Below, piece by piece: positions 1-10,756 of a stretch of 64,000 nt of DNA. This DNA comes from Thermohalobaculum sp039030715 (GTDB lineage: Bacteria > Pseudomonadota > Alphaproteobacteria > Rhodobacterales > Rhodobacteraceae): assembly GCA_039030715.1 (NCBI GenBank), contig JBCCDU010000011.1, forward strand, positions 9,073 to 73,072, given 5' to 3'. The translations under genes and the position numbers were made by a program. The notes under the pieces are model-generated. The model was given only the letters and a program-made list of their open reading frames with translations, was not told the DNA's origin and made no database searches. Position 1 is the first letter of the stretch; each line of letters starts with the position of its first letter.

Positions 1-476
1 TCGGTATGGATCCCGTGATCGCGCGCCATCACCGCAATGATCGCGGTACGGATCGCGGCGACATTGCCCATACCGCCGAACTCTGCCACCAGCCGCCCAC
101 CCGGTCTAAGGCAGCGCTTGATACCGTTCAGGACGGCATCTGGTTCGGTCATCCAGTGCATGGCTGCATTCGAGAAGACCGCATCGAATGGGCCCTCAAG
201 CTCCAGGTTGTGCGCATCGGCGACGCTCGCATCCAGACCCGCAGCGCGGGCAGAGGCAACCATGTCTGGGGAGGCATCTACCCCCACGACCTTGGCGCCA
301 GCGTCAGCAATTCGCCGTGTGAGCGCACCGTCACCGCAGCCGAGATCCAGAATACGTTCGCCCGGTTGCGGGTCCAGCAGGTCCAGCACCGGCGCACCCA
401 GGTCCGATACGAACCTTGCATTTGCCGCGTATTGGCTCGCTGACCAGGCGTCGTCTTGCGAGGCGTCGCCGCTCAC
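1..476 (-). CDS. Class I SAM-dependent methyltransferase (3' end outside window)
   Basis: The minus strand reads as a Rossmann-fold methyltransferase that runs off the window edge, so only about 158 N-terminal residues are visible. Motif I (ILDLGCGDG) lies near residue 41, followed by an acidic residue at the end of strand 2 (VVGVDAS) and a Leu-Arg-Pro-Gly-Gly post-motif typical of the methyltransferase_11/25 group. The sequence around the NAAMHW stretch resembles trans-aconitate 2-methyltransferase-like proteins, but the substrate cannot be assigned. The start is GTG at 476: it overlaps the mlaD stop codon as GTGA, which implies translational coupling at the end of the NDUFA12-mlaD operon. 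The fold is certain; the substrate is unknown. Confidence 0.85.
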   Translation of the reverse strand, partial: MSGDASQDDAWSASQYAANARFVSDLGAPVLDLLDPQPGERILDLGCGDGALTRRIADAGAKVVGVDASPDMVASARAAGLDASVADAHNLELEGPFDAVFSNAAMHWMTEPDAVLNGIKRCLRPGGRLVAEFGGMGNVAAIRTAIIAVMARDHGIHT

Positions 477-919
477 CCGCCACTGCCATGGATGAATTTG
501 GCCACGAGATCCATAAGGCTGATCGAATCCTGGGTGAATTCCAGTTCCTCGCCGTCGCGCAGCATGAATTCCGACCCGCCAGGCCCTATCGCAAGATAAT
601 TGTCGCCCAAAAGGCTGGAGGCGGTTATGCGCACATCCGAATCCTCGGGGATCTGGATATCCGAGTCGATGGACAGCGTGACAACCGCCTTATAAGTCTT
701 TGGATCGAGGGCCATATTGGTGATCGAACCAACTTTCACGCCACCAATGCGCACATCGCCTCCGGGCGACAAACCTTCGGCCTTGCGGAATTGAGCCGTC
801 AGCTCGTACCCACCCGCGCCACCGGCCAGGTCGGCTGTGTTCGCGGCATAGACCAGAAATCCCCCAGCAGCGGCCAGAACCACGCCACCGATCAGCGCTT
901 CAACCGTATTGCTTGCCAT
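473..919 (-). CDS. mlaD: Outer membrane lipid asymmetry protein MlaD (MCE domain)
   Basis: This 148-residue protein has one N-terminal membrane helix (about residues 8-28) and a single MCE domain (about 36-115), including the AEGLSPGGDVRIGGVKVG-type segment that defines the family. In the Mla pathway MlaD is the periplasmic, inner-membrane-anchored hexameric ring of the MlaFEDB ABC transporter, which moves phospholipids between the membranes. Its length is normal for alphaproteobacterial MlaD, which lacks a long C-terminal helix. No mlaE or mlaF is visible here. It starts 6 bases after the NDUFA12-type gene, with GGAG upstream, and its stop overlaps the next methyltransferase start, so the three genes probably form one transcript. 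Confidence 0.93.
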   Translation of the reverse strand: MASNTVEALIGGVVLAAAGGFLVYAANTADLAGGAGGYELTAQFRKAEGLSPGGDVRIGGVKVGSITNMALDPKTYKAVVTLSIDSDIQIPEDSDVRITASSLLGDNYLAIGPGGSEFMLRDGEELEFTQDSISLMDLVAKFIHGSGG

Positions 920-925
920 TCTTGC

Positions 926-1306
926 TTACTCCGGTGACCAGGCTTCGTAATCGCCCGCAACGCGCGGACGTGTCGGCGGCGTCAGCATCGAACCCGGTGG
1001 GCGATAGGCGTCGTCAGACCCGGTGAGATTGGGTTTATGATCCTTCTCCCACGACTTACGCGGCAAGGCTTGCTCGGTGGGTGGATCTTCGAATGTGTGG
1101 TGCAGCCAGCCATGCCAGTCCGGCGAAACTCGGCTTGCCTCGGCCACGCCGTTATAGATCACCCAGCGGCGCTTTCCGTCGGCGGTCTGATAGAACACGT
1201 TGCCCTGATCGTCCTCGCCTACGCGCTGGCCCTTGCGCGCCGTGAAGAGGCGCGTGCCGATGGTTTGGCCGTTCCACCAGGTGAAGATTTCGCTCAATAG
1301 GCCCAT
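926..1306 (-). CDS. NADH:ubiquinone oxidoreductase accessory subunit, NDUFA12 family
   Basis: This is a 126-residue protein of the NDUFA12/B17.2 family, a supernumerary subunit of complex I kept in alphaproteobacteria. The family pattern is clear: an N-terminal amphipathic segment with WWNGQTIGTRLFTARKG, then RRWVIYNG, then the Trp-rich VSPDWHGWLHH block, and a Pro-rich tail (residues about 85-120) ending in YEAWSPE. It lies upstream of mlaD and is probably first in a short minus-strand operon with mlaD and the methyltransferase. The nuo operon is not in this window. The adjacency to mlaD is, from memory, common in Rhodobacteraceae. Confidence 0.93.
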   Translation of the reverse strand: MGLLSEIFTWWNGQTIGTRLFTARKGQRVGEDDQGNVFYQTADGKRRWVIYNGVAEASRVSPDWHGWLHHTFEDPPTEQALPRKSWEKDHKPNLTGSDDAYRPPGSMLTPPTRPRVAGDYEAWSPE

Positions 1307-1538
1307 GGCCGACTCACTCCTTGTTTCGAGGCCTGACTATGGCCGTTCGCCGTTCATTCGTCCAGCAGCGGCGGCGGCGCAGGCATTGTCTGCTTCGTTT
1401 GCCAGGGGCGCGCTGGGGGCGCGCTGGGGTGGAAAACGTATCCACCTGCTGCAAAAACTGAACGCGCCACCCTTGCATCGACGCACTCCAGCAGCGAAGC
1501 CTTAGAAAAAGCAAATAAAACTCTAGGGGGGATCAGCG

Positions 1539-2822
1539 TTGCACTCGAAAACTTTACAGAGCTTTATCGTCATCGCGTTGGCCACAACAGCGATTGGCAC
1601 CCAACCTGCGGTGGCAGGCGGTTTTCAGTTGAATGAGAAATCGGCGAGGGCTCAGGGAATGTCCTATGCCGGGTCCGTATCGGCCGCGTCTGATGTCACC
1701 TTTGCTGGGTTCAACCCGGCAGCGTTGCGTGTGGTCGAGACACGGGAAATCGGTCAGAACTTCTCGCTAATCTTCCCGCGGGCAGACGGGCGCACAACCA
1801 CCAGCACGGTGCCTGCTGACACGCTTGCCGCACTGGGGATATCGACCGAGACGAATGCCGATCGCTCTGCCGCCGTTCCCGCCTTTGCCTTTGGCTGGCG
1901 CTACGACCCAGATATCGTGCTCGGCTTGACGGTCAACGCCCCCTTCGGCCTGGCCACCGAAAACCCGGACAATTTCATTGGCGCGGCGGATGGGACGCAA
2001 TCGAGCCTGCTGACCATCCAGGTCTCACCCATGGCGTCCGTGGACGTGACGGATTATCTGACCCTCGGCGGGGCAATCGATTTCCTTTATGTCGATGCGC
2101 GATTGGGCAGCGCGGTGGTCAATCTGGATGGTAACGATCTGCAGGTTGGATTCTCTGCAGGCGCGCTTCTGGATGTTGGGCCAAGGACAACGATCGGGGT
2201 TGCCTATCACCACGGCTTCGATCTTTCGGTTTCAGGCACCGCGCAGTTCACCGATGCAGGCGCGCCAGCGGCAGGGCTGGCAGGGCAATTCATCCCCACT
2301 GTGGTGAATGCCGATTTGCCGCTGGTCGGTCAGGTTGGTATCACCCATGGGTTCACGGAAGATTTCCGGATGAGCGCTGAATTTCGCTACATCAACTGGT
2401 CCGTCTTCGAGAGCATCGACACAAGCATCGAAAGCCTTGGCATCGATGCCTCCGATCCGCAGAACTACGAGGATTCAGTTTTCGCCGCGATTGGGGCCGA
2501 ATACGACTTCACACCCGCATTCACCGGGCGGATCGGCTTTGCGTATGACCAGACGCCGACGCAGGATACGGTGAGTTTGACCGACGCCGGGCGCGGGCGC
2601 ACAGTAAGGGTGCCAGACGAGGATCGGCTGTGGCTGTCAATCGGCGCCAGTATGGATATGGAGCTATTCGGTTTCGACACCACGCTGGATGCGGCCTATT
2701 CATTCCTCTACGCGCTGAAGGACCCGGAAGTAACGGTGTTTGGCGGACCGTTTGCAGGCTCGACAATCGAGTACGATGCCGGCGCCCATATCTTCTCTCT
2801 GGGTGGCACGGTGAGGTTTTAA
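1539..2822 (+). CDS. OmpP1/FadL/TodX family outer membrane transporter
   Basis: This 427-residue outer membrane beta-barrel is related to the long-chain fatty acid channel FadL. A signal peptide (about residues 1-26, cleavage after AVA) is followed by the FadL N-terminal plug signature GGFQLNEKSARAQGMSYAG and an F-N-P-A-A motif near residue 58. The rest alternates hydrophobic strands and ends in the aromatic C-terminus GGTVRF recognised by the BAM complex. The start appears to be TTG at 1539, preceded by a strong AGGGGGGA ribosome site; no ATG allows a complete signal peptide. The substrate is probably a fatty acid or another hydrophobic compound. Its TAA stop shares the palindrome TTAA with the convergent tgt stop. 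Confidence 0.92.
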   Translation: MHSKTLQSFIVIALATTAIGTQPAVAGGFQLNEKSARAQGMSYAGSVSAASDVTFAGFNPAALRVVETREIGQNFSLIFPRADGRTTTSTVPADTLAALGISTETNADRSAAVPAFAFGWRYDPDIVLGLTVNAPFGLATENPDNFIGAADGTQSSLLTIQVSPMASVDVTDYLTLGGAIDFLYVDARLGSAVVNLDGNDLQVGFSAGALLDVGPRTTIGVAYHHGFDLSVSGTAQFTDAGAPAAGLAGQFIPTVVNADLPLVGQVGITHGFTEDFRMSAEFRYINWSVFESIDTSIESLGIDASDPQNYEDSVFAAIGAEYDFTPAFTGRIGFAYDQTPTQDTVSLTDAGRGRTVRVPDEDRLWLSIGASMDMELFGFDTTLDAAYSFLYALKDPEVTVFGGPFAGSTIEYDAGAHIFSLGGTVRF

Positions 2823-3946
2823 AGTGGCTCGAAATCGCCTTCCGCGCGCTTTGCGTGGAAGGCGGCCTCAAACGCAGCGAATTGGCCCTGCTCGATGGCC
2901 AGACGCATGCCTGCCATCAGTTCCTGATAGTAATGCAGATTGTGCCAGGTCATAAGCATGGCTGAGATGATTTCGCCCGCTTTGTGAACGTGATGCAGAT
3001 AGGCACGCGAGTAATTCGCGCAGGCCGGGCATGAGCAATCCGGGTCCAATGGGCGCGGATCGGCGGCGTGGCGCGCGTTGCGAATGTTCACCACTCCGCG
3101 CCGGGTAAAGGCCTGCCCGGTCCGGCCCGAGCGGCTGGGCAGCACGCAATCGAACATATCCACCCCGCGCTTTACCGCGCCCACCAGGTCGTCCGGCTTG
3201 CCGACACCCATCAGGTAACGTGGCCGGTCAGTCGGCAGCATCTCCGGCGCGAAGTCCAACACATCGAACATCAACTCCTGCCCCTCGCCCACGGCCAGGC
3301 CGCCGATGGCATAGCCTTCGAAGCCGATCTCGCGCAGCTTCTCGGCACTTTCGGCGCGCAGATCGCGGAACGTGCTGCCTTGCTGGATGCCGAACAGCGC
3401 GTATCCGGGCCGGTCGCCAAATGCCTCGCGCGAACGCAGCGCCCAGCGCATCGAAAGCTGCATGGAGGTCGCGGCCTCTTCCTCCGAGCAAGGAAAGGGT
3501 GTGCATTCGTCGAAGGCCATCACGATGTCCGAGCCCAATTGCCGCTGGATCTGCATCGAACTTTCAGGGCTGAGCATGTGTTTCGAGCCATCGACATGGC
3601 TTTTGAAGCTGACCCCATCCTCGGTCAATTTGCGCAGGTCGGCCAGGCTCATCACCTGATAGCCGCCGCTATCGGTCAGGATCGGCCCTCCCCAGTTCAT
3701 GAACCGGTGCAAGCCACCCAGCGCCTCGACCCTTTCCGCGCCTGGGCGCAGCATCAGGTGATAGGTGTTGCCGAGCAGGATATGCGCCCCCGTCGCCGCG
3801 ACGCTGTCCGGCATCATCGCCTTGACGGTCGCCGCCGTGCCAACCGGCATGAAGGCTGGCGTCTGGATCATACCGCGAGGGGTGGTGATGGCACCCCGGC
3901 GCGCGGACCCGTCGCTGCCGAACAGTTGAAAAGCGAACCTTTGCAC
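2819..3946 (-). CDS. tgt: Queuine tRNA-ribosyltransferase
   Basis: Tgt exchanges guanine-34 for the queuosine precursor preQ1 in tRNAs for Asp, Asn, His and Tyr. The 375-residue protein has the expected TIM-barrel layout, with the catalytic Asp in TDSGGYQ (about D92) and the second Asp in FDCVLPSRSGR (about D266). The structural zinc site is complete: C304, C306, C309 and H335 in CSCPAC...WHN, numbering close to E. coli. The start is GTG at 3946, with GGAG 13 bases upstream. It is convergent with the fadL-type gene and shares a 4-base stop palindrome with it. gluQ, which further modifies queuosine in tRNA-Asp, lies 2.5 kb away. Confidence 0.97.
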   Translation of the reverse strand: MQRFAFQLFGSDGSARRGAITTPRGMIQTPAFMPVGTAATVKAMMPDSVAATGAHILLGNTYHLMLRPGAERVEALGGLHRFMNWGGPILTDSGGYQVMSLADLRKLTEDGVSFKSHVDGSKHMLSPESSMQIQRQLGSDIVMAFDECTPFPCSEEEAATSMQLSMRWALRSREAFGDRPGYALFGIQQGSTFRDLRAESAEKLREIGFEGYAIGGLAVGEGQELMFDVLDFAPEMLPTDRPRYLMGVGKPDDLVGAVKRGVDMFDCVLPSRSGRTGQAFTRRGVVNIRNARHAADPRPLDPDCSCPACANYSRAYLHHVHKAGEIISAMLMTWHNLHYYQELMAGMRLAIEQGQFAAFEAAFHAKRAEGDFEPL

Positions 3947-4044
3947 CTGAAACGTCTCCGGAGTTACAGGAAATTACCGCGACATGCGGGCTCTACGCCG
4001 ATATCGTCAGTGGCCTTAGATCATTTTTGCTTTGGAGCCTAGCT

Positions 4045-4488
4045 ATGCGTATCCTTGCTGTTCTTGCAGTCTGTCTTGTGTCCAGCCCCGCGCTCGCGGA
4101 CTGGCAACTCCGCCAAAGCGATGGCTTCGCCGAGGTCCAGTTCAGCCAGGACGACTATAACCTGGTGATGTGGTGCGACCCGCGCCACGGCCTGCAAATG
4201 ACACTCCAGAACACCAAACTGACCTCAGCGGGGTTCGAGGGCGTCAGCAGCTTGGTTCTATGGCTCACCCTGCCGGATGGACGCACCGATCGCTGGCCAG
4301 TCGATGTTACACCCGAGGGGCCGGCGCTGTCCGGGCGTTTCACTGTTTCGGACTTCAATCTCGGCTTTTACAAAGACGGGCAGAATTTCCAGCTCGATTC
4401 GCCGCAGACGGGAAAGATCTTTCTCAAAGGCGGTATGAAAGGCACCGGGGCCGCTCGCCTGGCTTTTCAGGAGCAATGTGGCATCTGA
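4045..4488 (+). CDS. Hypothetical secreted protein
   Basis: This 147-residue protein has a clear signal peptide (MRILAVLAVCLVSSPALA, then Asp). The mature part is about 129 residues, with two Cys (in MWCDPR and EQCGI) that could form a disulfide in the periplasm. I recognise no domain. ATG at 4045 is chosen because TGGAG lies 8-9 bases upstream; an in-frame TTG at 4027 would add six residues ahead of the signal peptide. It is divergent from tgt across about 100 bases and is followed by sufT-sufA, with which it has no obvious link. The signal peptide and consistent codon use make it a real gene of unknown function. Confidence 0.8.
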   Translation: MRILAVLAVCLVSSPALADWQLRQSDGFAEVQFSQDDYNLVMWCDPRHGLQMTLQNTKLTSAGFEGVSSLVLWLTLPDGRTDRWPVDVTPEGPALSGRFTVSDFNLGFYKDGQNFQLDSPQTGKIFLKGGMKGTGAARLAFQEQCGI

Positions 4489-4567
4489 GGCTGGTATCGT
4501 GAGATCGCCCCTCTGGACGATTTCCTTGCGACTTTCTATATGGGTGTAGGCGAAGAGGAGATCTGTA

Positions 4568-4927
4568 ATGCCGGACAGCGCGCCGCGAGAGGGTGAACCC
4601 CTGATCAAACCGTCGAGCGAGGATCATCCGCTCTACGAAGATCTCGTGGCCGCGTGCAAGACGGTCTTCGATCCGGAGATTCCTGTGAACATCTACGATT
4701 TGGGGCTTATCTACTCCATCCGGGTGGATGAGGAGTCCCATGTCGATGTTGATATGTCGCTGACCGCACCGGGTTGCCCGGTTGCTGAATTCATGCCTGG
4801 CTGGGTCGCGGAAGCCATCGAACCTGTGCCTGGCGTCAAAACCGTCAACGTGCAGATCGTGTGGGAGCCACCCTGGGGTATGGAGCGTCTTACCGATGAA
4901 GCACGGCTTGAATTGGGAATGATCTGA
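4568..4927 (+). CDS. sufT: Iron-sulfur cluster assembly protein SufT (MIP18/DUF59 family)
   Basis: This 119-residue MIP18/DUF59 protein has the hallmark DPEIPVNIYDLGLIY at residues 35-49 and the conserved Cys of TAPGCP (C70). The C-terminal part (VWEPPWGMERLTDEAR) matches the SUF-associated branch rather than the PaaD branch. SufT helps mature or deliver Fe-S clusters in the cytoplasm. In many alphaproteobacteria it ends the suf operon; here only sufT and sufA are visible and no sufBCDS is nearby, so this is a detached pair. Its stop overlaps the sufA start (TGATG), indicating coupled translation. An AGGAG ribosome site precedes the ATG. Confidence 0.92.
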   Translation: MPDSAPREGEPLIKPSSEDHPLYEDLVAACKTVFDPEIPVNIYDLGLIYSIRVDEESHVDVDMSLTAPGCPVAEFMPGWVAEAIEPVPGVKTVNVQIVWEPPWGMERLTDEARLELGMI

Positions 4928-5277
4928 TGTTTGGAGTTCCAGGGCAGGACCCGGTAACCCTGACACCCGCCGCCATCAAGCGCATACAGAAGCTGATGGA
5001 TGGGACCCAGGTGAAGGGACTGCGAATCGGCGTCAAGAAAGGCGGCTGCGCAGGTATGGAATACACCATGGAGCATGCGACCGAGATCGACGAGCATGAC
5101 GCCGTGGTCGAACGCGAAGGCGCACGGGTCATGATCGCCCCCATGGCGCAGATGTTCCTGATCGGGACCGAAATCGACTATGAGACCTCCCTGCTAGAGA
5201 GCGGGTTCACGTTCAAGAATCCGAACGTCTCGGAGTCCTGTGGCTGCGGCGAGTCGATTAAGTTCGACAATATGTAA
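4927..5277 (+). CDS. sufA: A-type iron-sulfur carrier SufA/IscA
   Basis: This 116-residue HesB/IscA-type carrier has the three cluster-binding cysteines in place: C41 in KGGCAGMEY, and C105 and C107 in ESCGCGES. It receives [Fe-S] clusters from the SUF scaffold and passes them to apo-proteins. Its start overlaps the sufT stop by one base, and its own stop overlaps the start of the TfoX-like gene (TAATG), so all three are probably co-translated. The partnership with sufT supports a SUF role. The symbol sufA rather than erpA or iscA is an inference from this neighbour. Confidence 0.93.
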   Translation: MFGVPGQDPVTLTPAAIKRIQKLMDGTQVKGLRIGVKKGGCAGMEYTMEHATEIDEHDAVVEREGARVMIAPMAQMFLIGTEIDYETSLLESGFTFKNPNVSESCGCGESIKFDNM

Positions 5278-5657
5278 TGGCTGTCAGCGCCGAGTTTTCG
5301 GCGCATGTGCGCGATCTCTTCTCGGCTCTTGGACCGATCCAGATCAAACGGATGTTTGGCGGCGCAGGCGTCTATCTGGACGATGCAATGTTCGCACTGA
5401 TCTATGAAGATGGCCTGATCTACATGCGTGGTGACGCCAAACTCGGCCCGGCCTACGAAGCCGAGGGATGCGAGCAATGGGTCTATGACGGCAAAGGCGC
5501 GCCGGTCGCCATGCCATATTGGCGCCTGCCCGACAGCGCGATGGACGACCCGGAGGAAGCGGCGCTCTGGGCGCGCCGCTCGCTGATCCCCGCTGAGCAG
5601 GCAGCAGCGGAGAAGCGTGCCGCCAAAGCCCGCAAGGCGGCCCGCAAAGCCGGTTGA
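5277..5657 (+). CDS. TfoX/Sxy N-terminal domain protein
   Basis: This 126-residue protein carries the TfoX N-terminal domain, with the diagnostic KRMFGGAGVYLDDAMFALIYEDGLIYMR block at residues 24-51. It lacks the TfoX C-terminal domain and instead ends in an Ala/Lys/Arg-rich helix (AEKRAAKARKAARKAG). Full-length Sxy/TfoX regulates competence with CRP in gammaproteobacteria. Stand-alone N-domain proteins are common in alphaproteobacteria and their role is not established. It overlaps sufA by one base (TAATG), so it is expressed with the Fe-S genes. comEC lies elsewhere in the window, but no competence link can be drawn from position. Confidence 0.88.
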   Translation: MAVSAEFSAHVRDLFSALGPIQIKRMFGGAGVYLDDAMFALIYEDGLIYMRGDAKLGPAYEAEGCEQWVYDGKGAPVAMPYWRLPDSAMDDPEEAALWARRSLIPAEQAAAEKRAAKARKAARKAG

Positions 5658-5713
5658 TCCCCTTGCCTCCCCGGCCTAAACAGCGCTGACCAACGACCGA
5701 GGGGAACGCTGAG

Positions 5714-6460
5714 ATGACACGCCGCAAACTCGCCGCCGGAAACTGGAAAATGAATGGCACCGGCGCTTCGATCGCCGAATTGATCGCGCTGATGCACGGC
5801 ACGCAGGATGCAGCGGCCGAGATCCTGATCTGCCCGCCGGCAACACTGTTGGCAGCGATGGCCGAAATGGCGCGCGAGAGCAACGTGACCATCGGGGCGC
5901 AGGATTGCCATGCTGCGGCGAACGGGGCGCATACCGGCGATATCTCGGCCGAAATGATTGCGGATGCCGGTGCAAAATTTATCATTATCGGTCATTCCGA
6001 ACGCCGCGCTGATCACGGCGAGAGCGACGCGGATGTGCGGGCCAAGGCCGAAGCCGCCTGGCGCGCGGGTCTCGCCACGATCATCTGTGTCGGTGAGACC
6101 GAGGCCGAGCGTGATGCGGGTCGCGCGGTCGAGGTTGTGACTGGCCAGCTTGGAGGCTCGATTCCCGAGGGCGCTACGGCGGAGAATACGGTGGTGGCCT
6201 ACGAGCCTGTCTGGGCGATTGGCACGGGCCGCGTACCTTCGCTGGAAGATATCGCGGAAATCCACGATGCCCTGCGTGCTGCATTGATCGCTCGCGGCGG
6301 CGATGGTGTGGGTAACGGAGTACGCTTGCTCTATGGCGGCTCCGTCAAACCAGGCAACGCGGCAGAAATCTTTAATGTATCCAATGTCGATGGCGGGCTC
6401 GTCGGCGGGGCCAGCCTGAAGGCCGAGGATTTCATTCCCATCGTCGCGGCGGCCTCCTGA
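5714..6460 (+). CDS. tpiA: Triosephosphate isomerase
   Basis: TpiA interconverts dihydroxyacetone phosphate and glyceraldehyde 3-phosphate. All catalytic residues are visible in the 248-residue chain: Asn10 and Lys12 (GNWKMNG), His94 (IIGHSERR), Glu164 (AYEPVWAIGTG) and the phosphate-binding LYGGSVKPGN loop near the C-terminus. The length is normal. The start ATG is preceded by GAGGGGAACGCTGAG. gluQ follows after 10 bases in the same direction, so the two may share a transcript although their roles are unrelated. Confidence 0.98.
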   Translation: MTRRKLAAGNWKMNGTGASIAELIALMHGTQDAAAEILICPPATLLAAMAEMARESNVTIGAQDCHAAANGAHTGDISAEMIADAGAKFIIIGHSERRADHGESDADVRAKAEAAWRAGLATIICVGETEAERDAGRAVEVVTGQLGGSIPEGATAENTVVAYEPVWAIGTGRVPSLEDIAEIHDALRAALIARGGDGVGNGVRLLYGGSVKPGNAAEIFNVSNVDGGLVGGASLKAEDFIPIVAAAS

Positions 6461-6470
6461 CAGCGCCGCT

Positions 6471-7312
<842 letters not shown>

Positions 7313-7316
<4 letters not shown>

Positions 7317-10300
7317 CGGTCGTTGCGATCAAGCTGCTCCACAAAGTCGTCATCCGGCGCGCCGCGCCTGCCGGAGAAAATCTTGCGCAGGAAGCCCGGC
7401 GTCAGCAGCGACAGCGGGTTGACCGAGATCTGCGGATCCGCCAGCGAGCCCTGCATCGAGAAGGTCATGGCAAAGATCCCCTCACCCTCCCCGCCCGAAA
7501 AAATCGCGCCCAGCAGAGGCACTTCGTCCAACGCGCCAGTCAGGCCATAAGCGGGTGAAATCGCGCCCACCAGGTCGATCTTGTCGGCCTCGCGGTCCAC
7601 TTCGCCCGACGCCGTCACAGCAAGGCTCGGGGATTTGGCCCAGGACTTCCCGAGTAGGATACGCCCGTCGATATAGGAAAATGGTGCCCGGATGGATCGA
7701 AAAACCAGGCCGGACGACACCTGCTCCACCTGTTCCTCGTCGATCTTGCCCGCGCGCAACACGCTGACGACTTCCTCCTCGTCCTGCAGTCGCAGATTTC
7801 GGATCTTCAAGAGCCCGGCCAGATCGACACCCGGTTCGGGGTCTAATTCCGCGCGCAGGGTCAGCTCGCCCTCACGCCCGCCATCATAAACATCGAGGTG
7901 TTGCAGCAGTGCGCCCGCATCATTGGTTGTCAGCGTCAGTATGTCGGCTCCGTCGGCGGGCGCACGATAACCAGCCTCGACCGCTGCACCGGCGCCCACC
8001 CGCGCGGTGATCTGGGCGGAAGCACCCTCGACCCCGCGGCTGAAACGCCCCTTCGCATCGGCAAGATCAATCCCTTCGGAGACAGTCAGCAGATCCAGGT
8101 CGAAGCCGACATCCAGCGGCGCCGGGTTTTCAGTGGTTTCCTCTTGCTCCCCCGCCAGATCGAAAGCTGTGATGTCCAACTTTGCACCCGAAAGCTCCAG
8201 CGCCATGCCGCGACCGGCGGGGCTTACCTCGACCCGCATATCGATACGATCGTCCAGTCGAAGTCGGGCGATACGAGCCTCCCTCAGCGCGCCCGAGGCG
8301 TCCAGCGCCACCGAGCCACGGGCAGACAGTCCCGCTGCACGGAGGTCGAACTGATCGATCGTCACGCGCTCGCCAACACTTCCCCGCAGGTCCAGCGAGC
8401 CCGCCGTTCCAGGTCGCTTTCGCCAATCTAGACCTTCGATCCGCAACGCGGCGTCCTCCAGATCGGCCTTCAGATCCAACGCTTTTATGGAATTTCCCGC
8501 CTGACCGACGGTGATTGCCGCATTTATGCTGCCCTCGTCAAAACCGGGGATCGCTGCATCGAACCTGGTCAGCAGGTCGGGTGTCACCACACCTCTGGCT
8601 TCGATTTTACGGTGATCCGGCCCGGCGCCGTAGTTCTCGCGCCATGCCAGCCGCAACGGGGTGCCATCAACGGCAACCTCACCTGAAATCGTCATGGCCG
8701 AGGTCGTGGCGTCCAGTTTGATCTGCTGCGCGCCCACCTTGACCGATCGGCCCGGCAGCGCAAAGGGCATGGAGACATCGCGGATCGTCGAGCTGACATC
8801 CACCGTTACCTGATCCAGCAACAGGTCGTTGAGCAATGGAAATGTCAGCGCGGCATTCACCTGCGCATCGCCTTTGATCGCGGCTGTATCGAGCCCCAGC
8901 TTGCTGACCAGGCCAAGGGGCTCCTCATCGATCAGTGCCAGGATCGGTCCAACACCGCCTTCGCCGCTGATCGCAATTTCGGCCGGCGTAACCACACCCC
9001 AGAGATCGCGGAACACCAGGCGCGACGGACCGAGGCGCACCGGCTGCCCCTCGACTGGTTCGACCACACCATCTTCCAAGAACAGGAAGAAGTCGTGGAA
9101 GGTCAGATGCCCCCTACCACGCGCCTCGCGGATCGGAGACATCGGATCGAGATAGGTGGAGCGGAGATTCGAGTAGGTGAAATCGAGGCTGAGTTGCGGC
9201 TCACCCTCCGCGACCCGTAGATGGGCGACCACGGTGTTGATCAGTCCCTGCTGGATGTTGTCGTCGATCCAGTCGCGGGCATTCACAGCGGCCGCAAGGG
9301 GCCAGTGGGCCATCAACTGGTCGACCGTCATATTGATCGCCGAAGCGCGCAGGTCCGTCAGCAGCGCGTCGCCGCTTGGCCGCACTTCCCCGTTCAGCCC
9401 GATGATCAGATCCCCCTCGCTGAGATAGGCGTCACGGACCGACACAGTCGCCGGATTTCCCGTCTCCGGGTCCAGCGCGACGCGCCCCGTGATCAGGCCA
9501 TCGTCGAATTCCAGCGTCTCGGCGAAGATCTCCGGGATGAAGACACGCATCTCGTGTACTTCGATCTGAGTATCCAGATTGGCGACTTTGCCACCCTCAT
9601 CGCGCACGACATCTACAAAGCCCGAGATGCGCGCGACGGTTGTCGGACCGCGGATTGCCATGGTCTCGATATCCAACCGCTCCACCAGGTGGTCGTAGGT
9701 GAAGGCCAGATCCAGCCGCTCGAAGCGCCGCGCTGCGATACCGGAAAGGCGGACCAGACCATCATCCGCCCGCAGAATGCCCGAGACATCTCCGAGCACC
9801 CCGTTCCGATCCATGACCGTGATGAACGAACCTGAGAGCGTGCCATCGGCCAGTTGTGACCAGTCCACGTCAGGAACCTGCGCTTTCAACAGATCGGGCT
9901 GCACTCCGCTGAACTGCAGGTCGATCTCGGTCTGGCCGGTTCCTGCGCGACGGTCGGCAACGATTGTCAGGGGAACATCGGCGCGGGCGCCGCCATCCAG
10001 TCTGGCGGTCAAAGTCGCGGTCGCGCCATCTTCGTTTCGCCGGATGCGGATATTCGCCAGGTTGGTCTCCCACCCGCCGCCAGTGATCTGATCCAAATAG
10101 GAAAAATCGATCCCCAGAATCGATATCTCGGACAGACGTGCGAGTTCGGGTATCGGGTCCATATCGCCAACGAACCCGTCCATGACGCGAGCGATGGCGT
10201 CAAATTGTTCGGTTTCGACCCTGCCAGCTTCGGGCGCTTCGGTCTCCATCACGATCCCGTCTCCAACGCCCAGCCCGATGCGAATCCGCCCGTCCGTCTG

Positions 10301-10756
10301 GCGCACGACCCGGGCCTGCGGGCGCACGAGAACCACCCGGGTCGGCAGCACGTCGCCCCGCAGCAGATCCTCGGCCTCGAACTGTGCCGCCACGCGGGGG
10401 ACGGACATCAATAACGCGCCCTCGGGCGTGTAAGCAGTGACATCCCGGAACTGAATGCCAGACGCAGCCCCCTTTTCGCCGAGTGAGACGATCACATCGC
10501 CGATGCTCAGACGGAAGGTATCGCTGTCCTCGCTCAGATACTCGGCCAGCGGTTTTGCCAGCCCGGTCAGGTGCAAGGGCCCGGAACTGAGCCTCGCATA
10601 AACGACCGCCGCCCCGATCACCGTCACCAGAAGAACGGAAAGCGTCAGCCAGCAGAGTCGCATAAAGCACCAACTGACGCCGCGCGCGCAGGCAACGCCC
10701 AGGCCGGGCTCTGCCTTCCCGGCTTGGTTGTCTGATGCGCGCCTTGAGAAAACCAT
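7313..10756 (-). CDS. AsmA-like/YhdP-family envelope protein (DUF3971)
   Basis: This very large protein (1147 residues) has a short cytoplasmic N-terminus, one membrane helix (about residues 32-54) and a long, beta-rich periplasmic region. That is the layout of the AsmA/YhdP/TamB superfamily, thought to form hydrophobic grooves that carry phospholipid to the outer membrane. The C-terminal part (FRSIRAPFSYIDGRILLG and DKIDLVGAISPAYGLTGALDEVPLLG) is the AsmA-like C-terminal region. ATG at 10756 is supported by CCAGGAGCAT just upstream; a later ATG at 10663 has only a weak ribosome site. The stop overlaps the convergent gluQ stop in CTAG. The family assignment is firm; the transport role is inferred from relatives. 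Confidence 0.88.

Noticed and set aside
1314..1514. 66-codon minus-strand open frame before the fadL-type gene
   Set aside because: Arg/Cys-rich composition, no ribosome site and no recognisable family; it lies in the promoter gap of the porin gene.
3068..4042. 324-codon plus-strand open frame opposite tgt
   Set aside because: It is the shadow of the well-supported tgt gene in a high-G+C region; composition is His/Arg/Gln-rich without domains.
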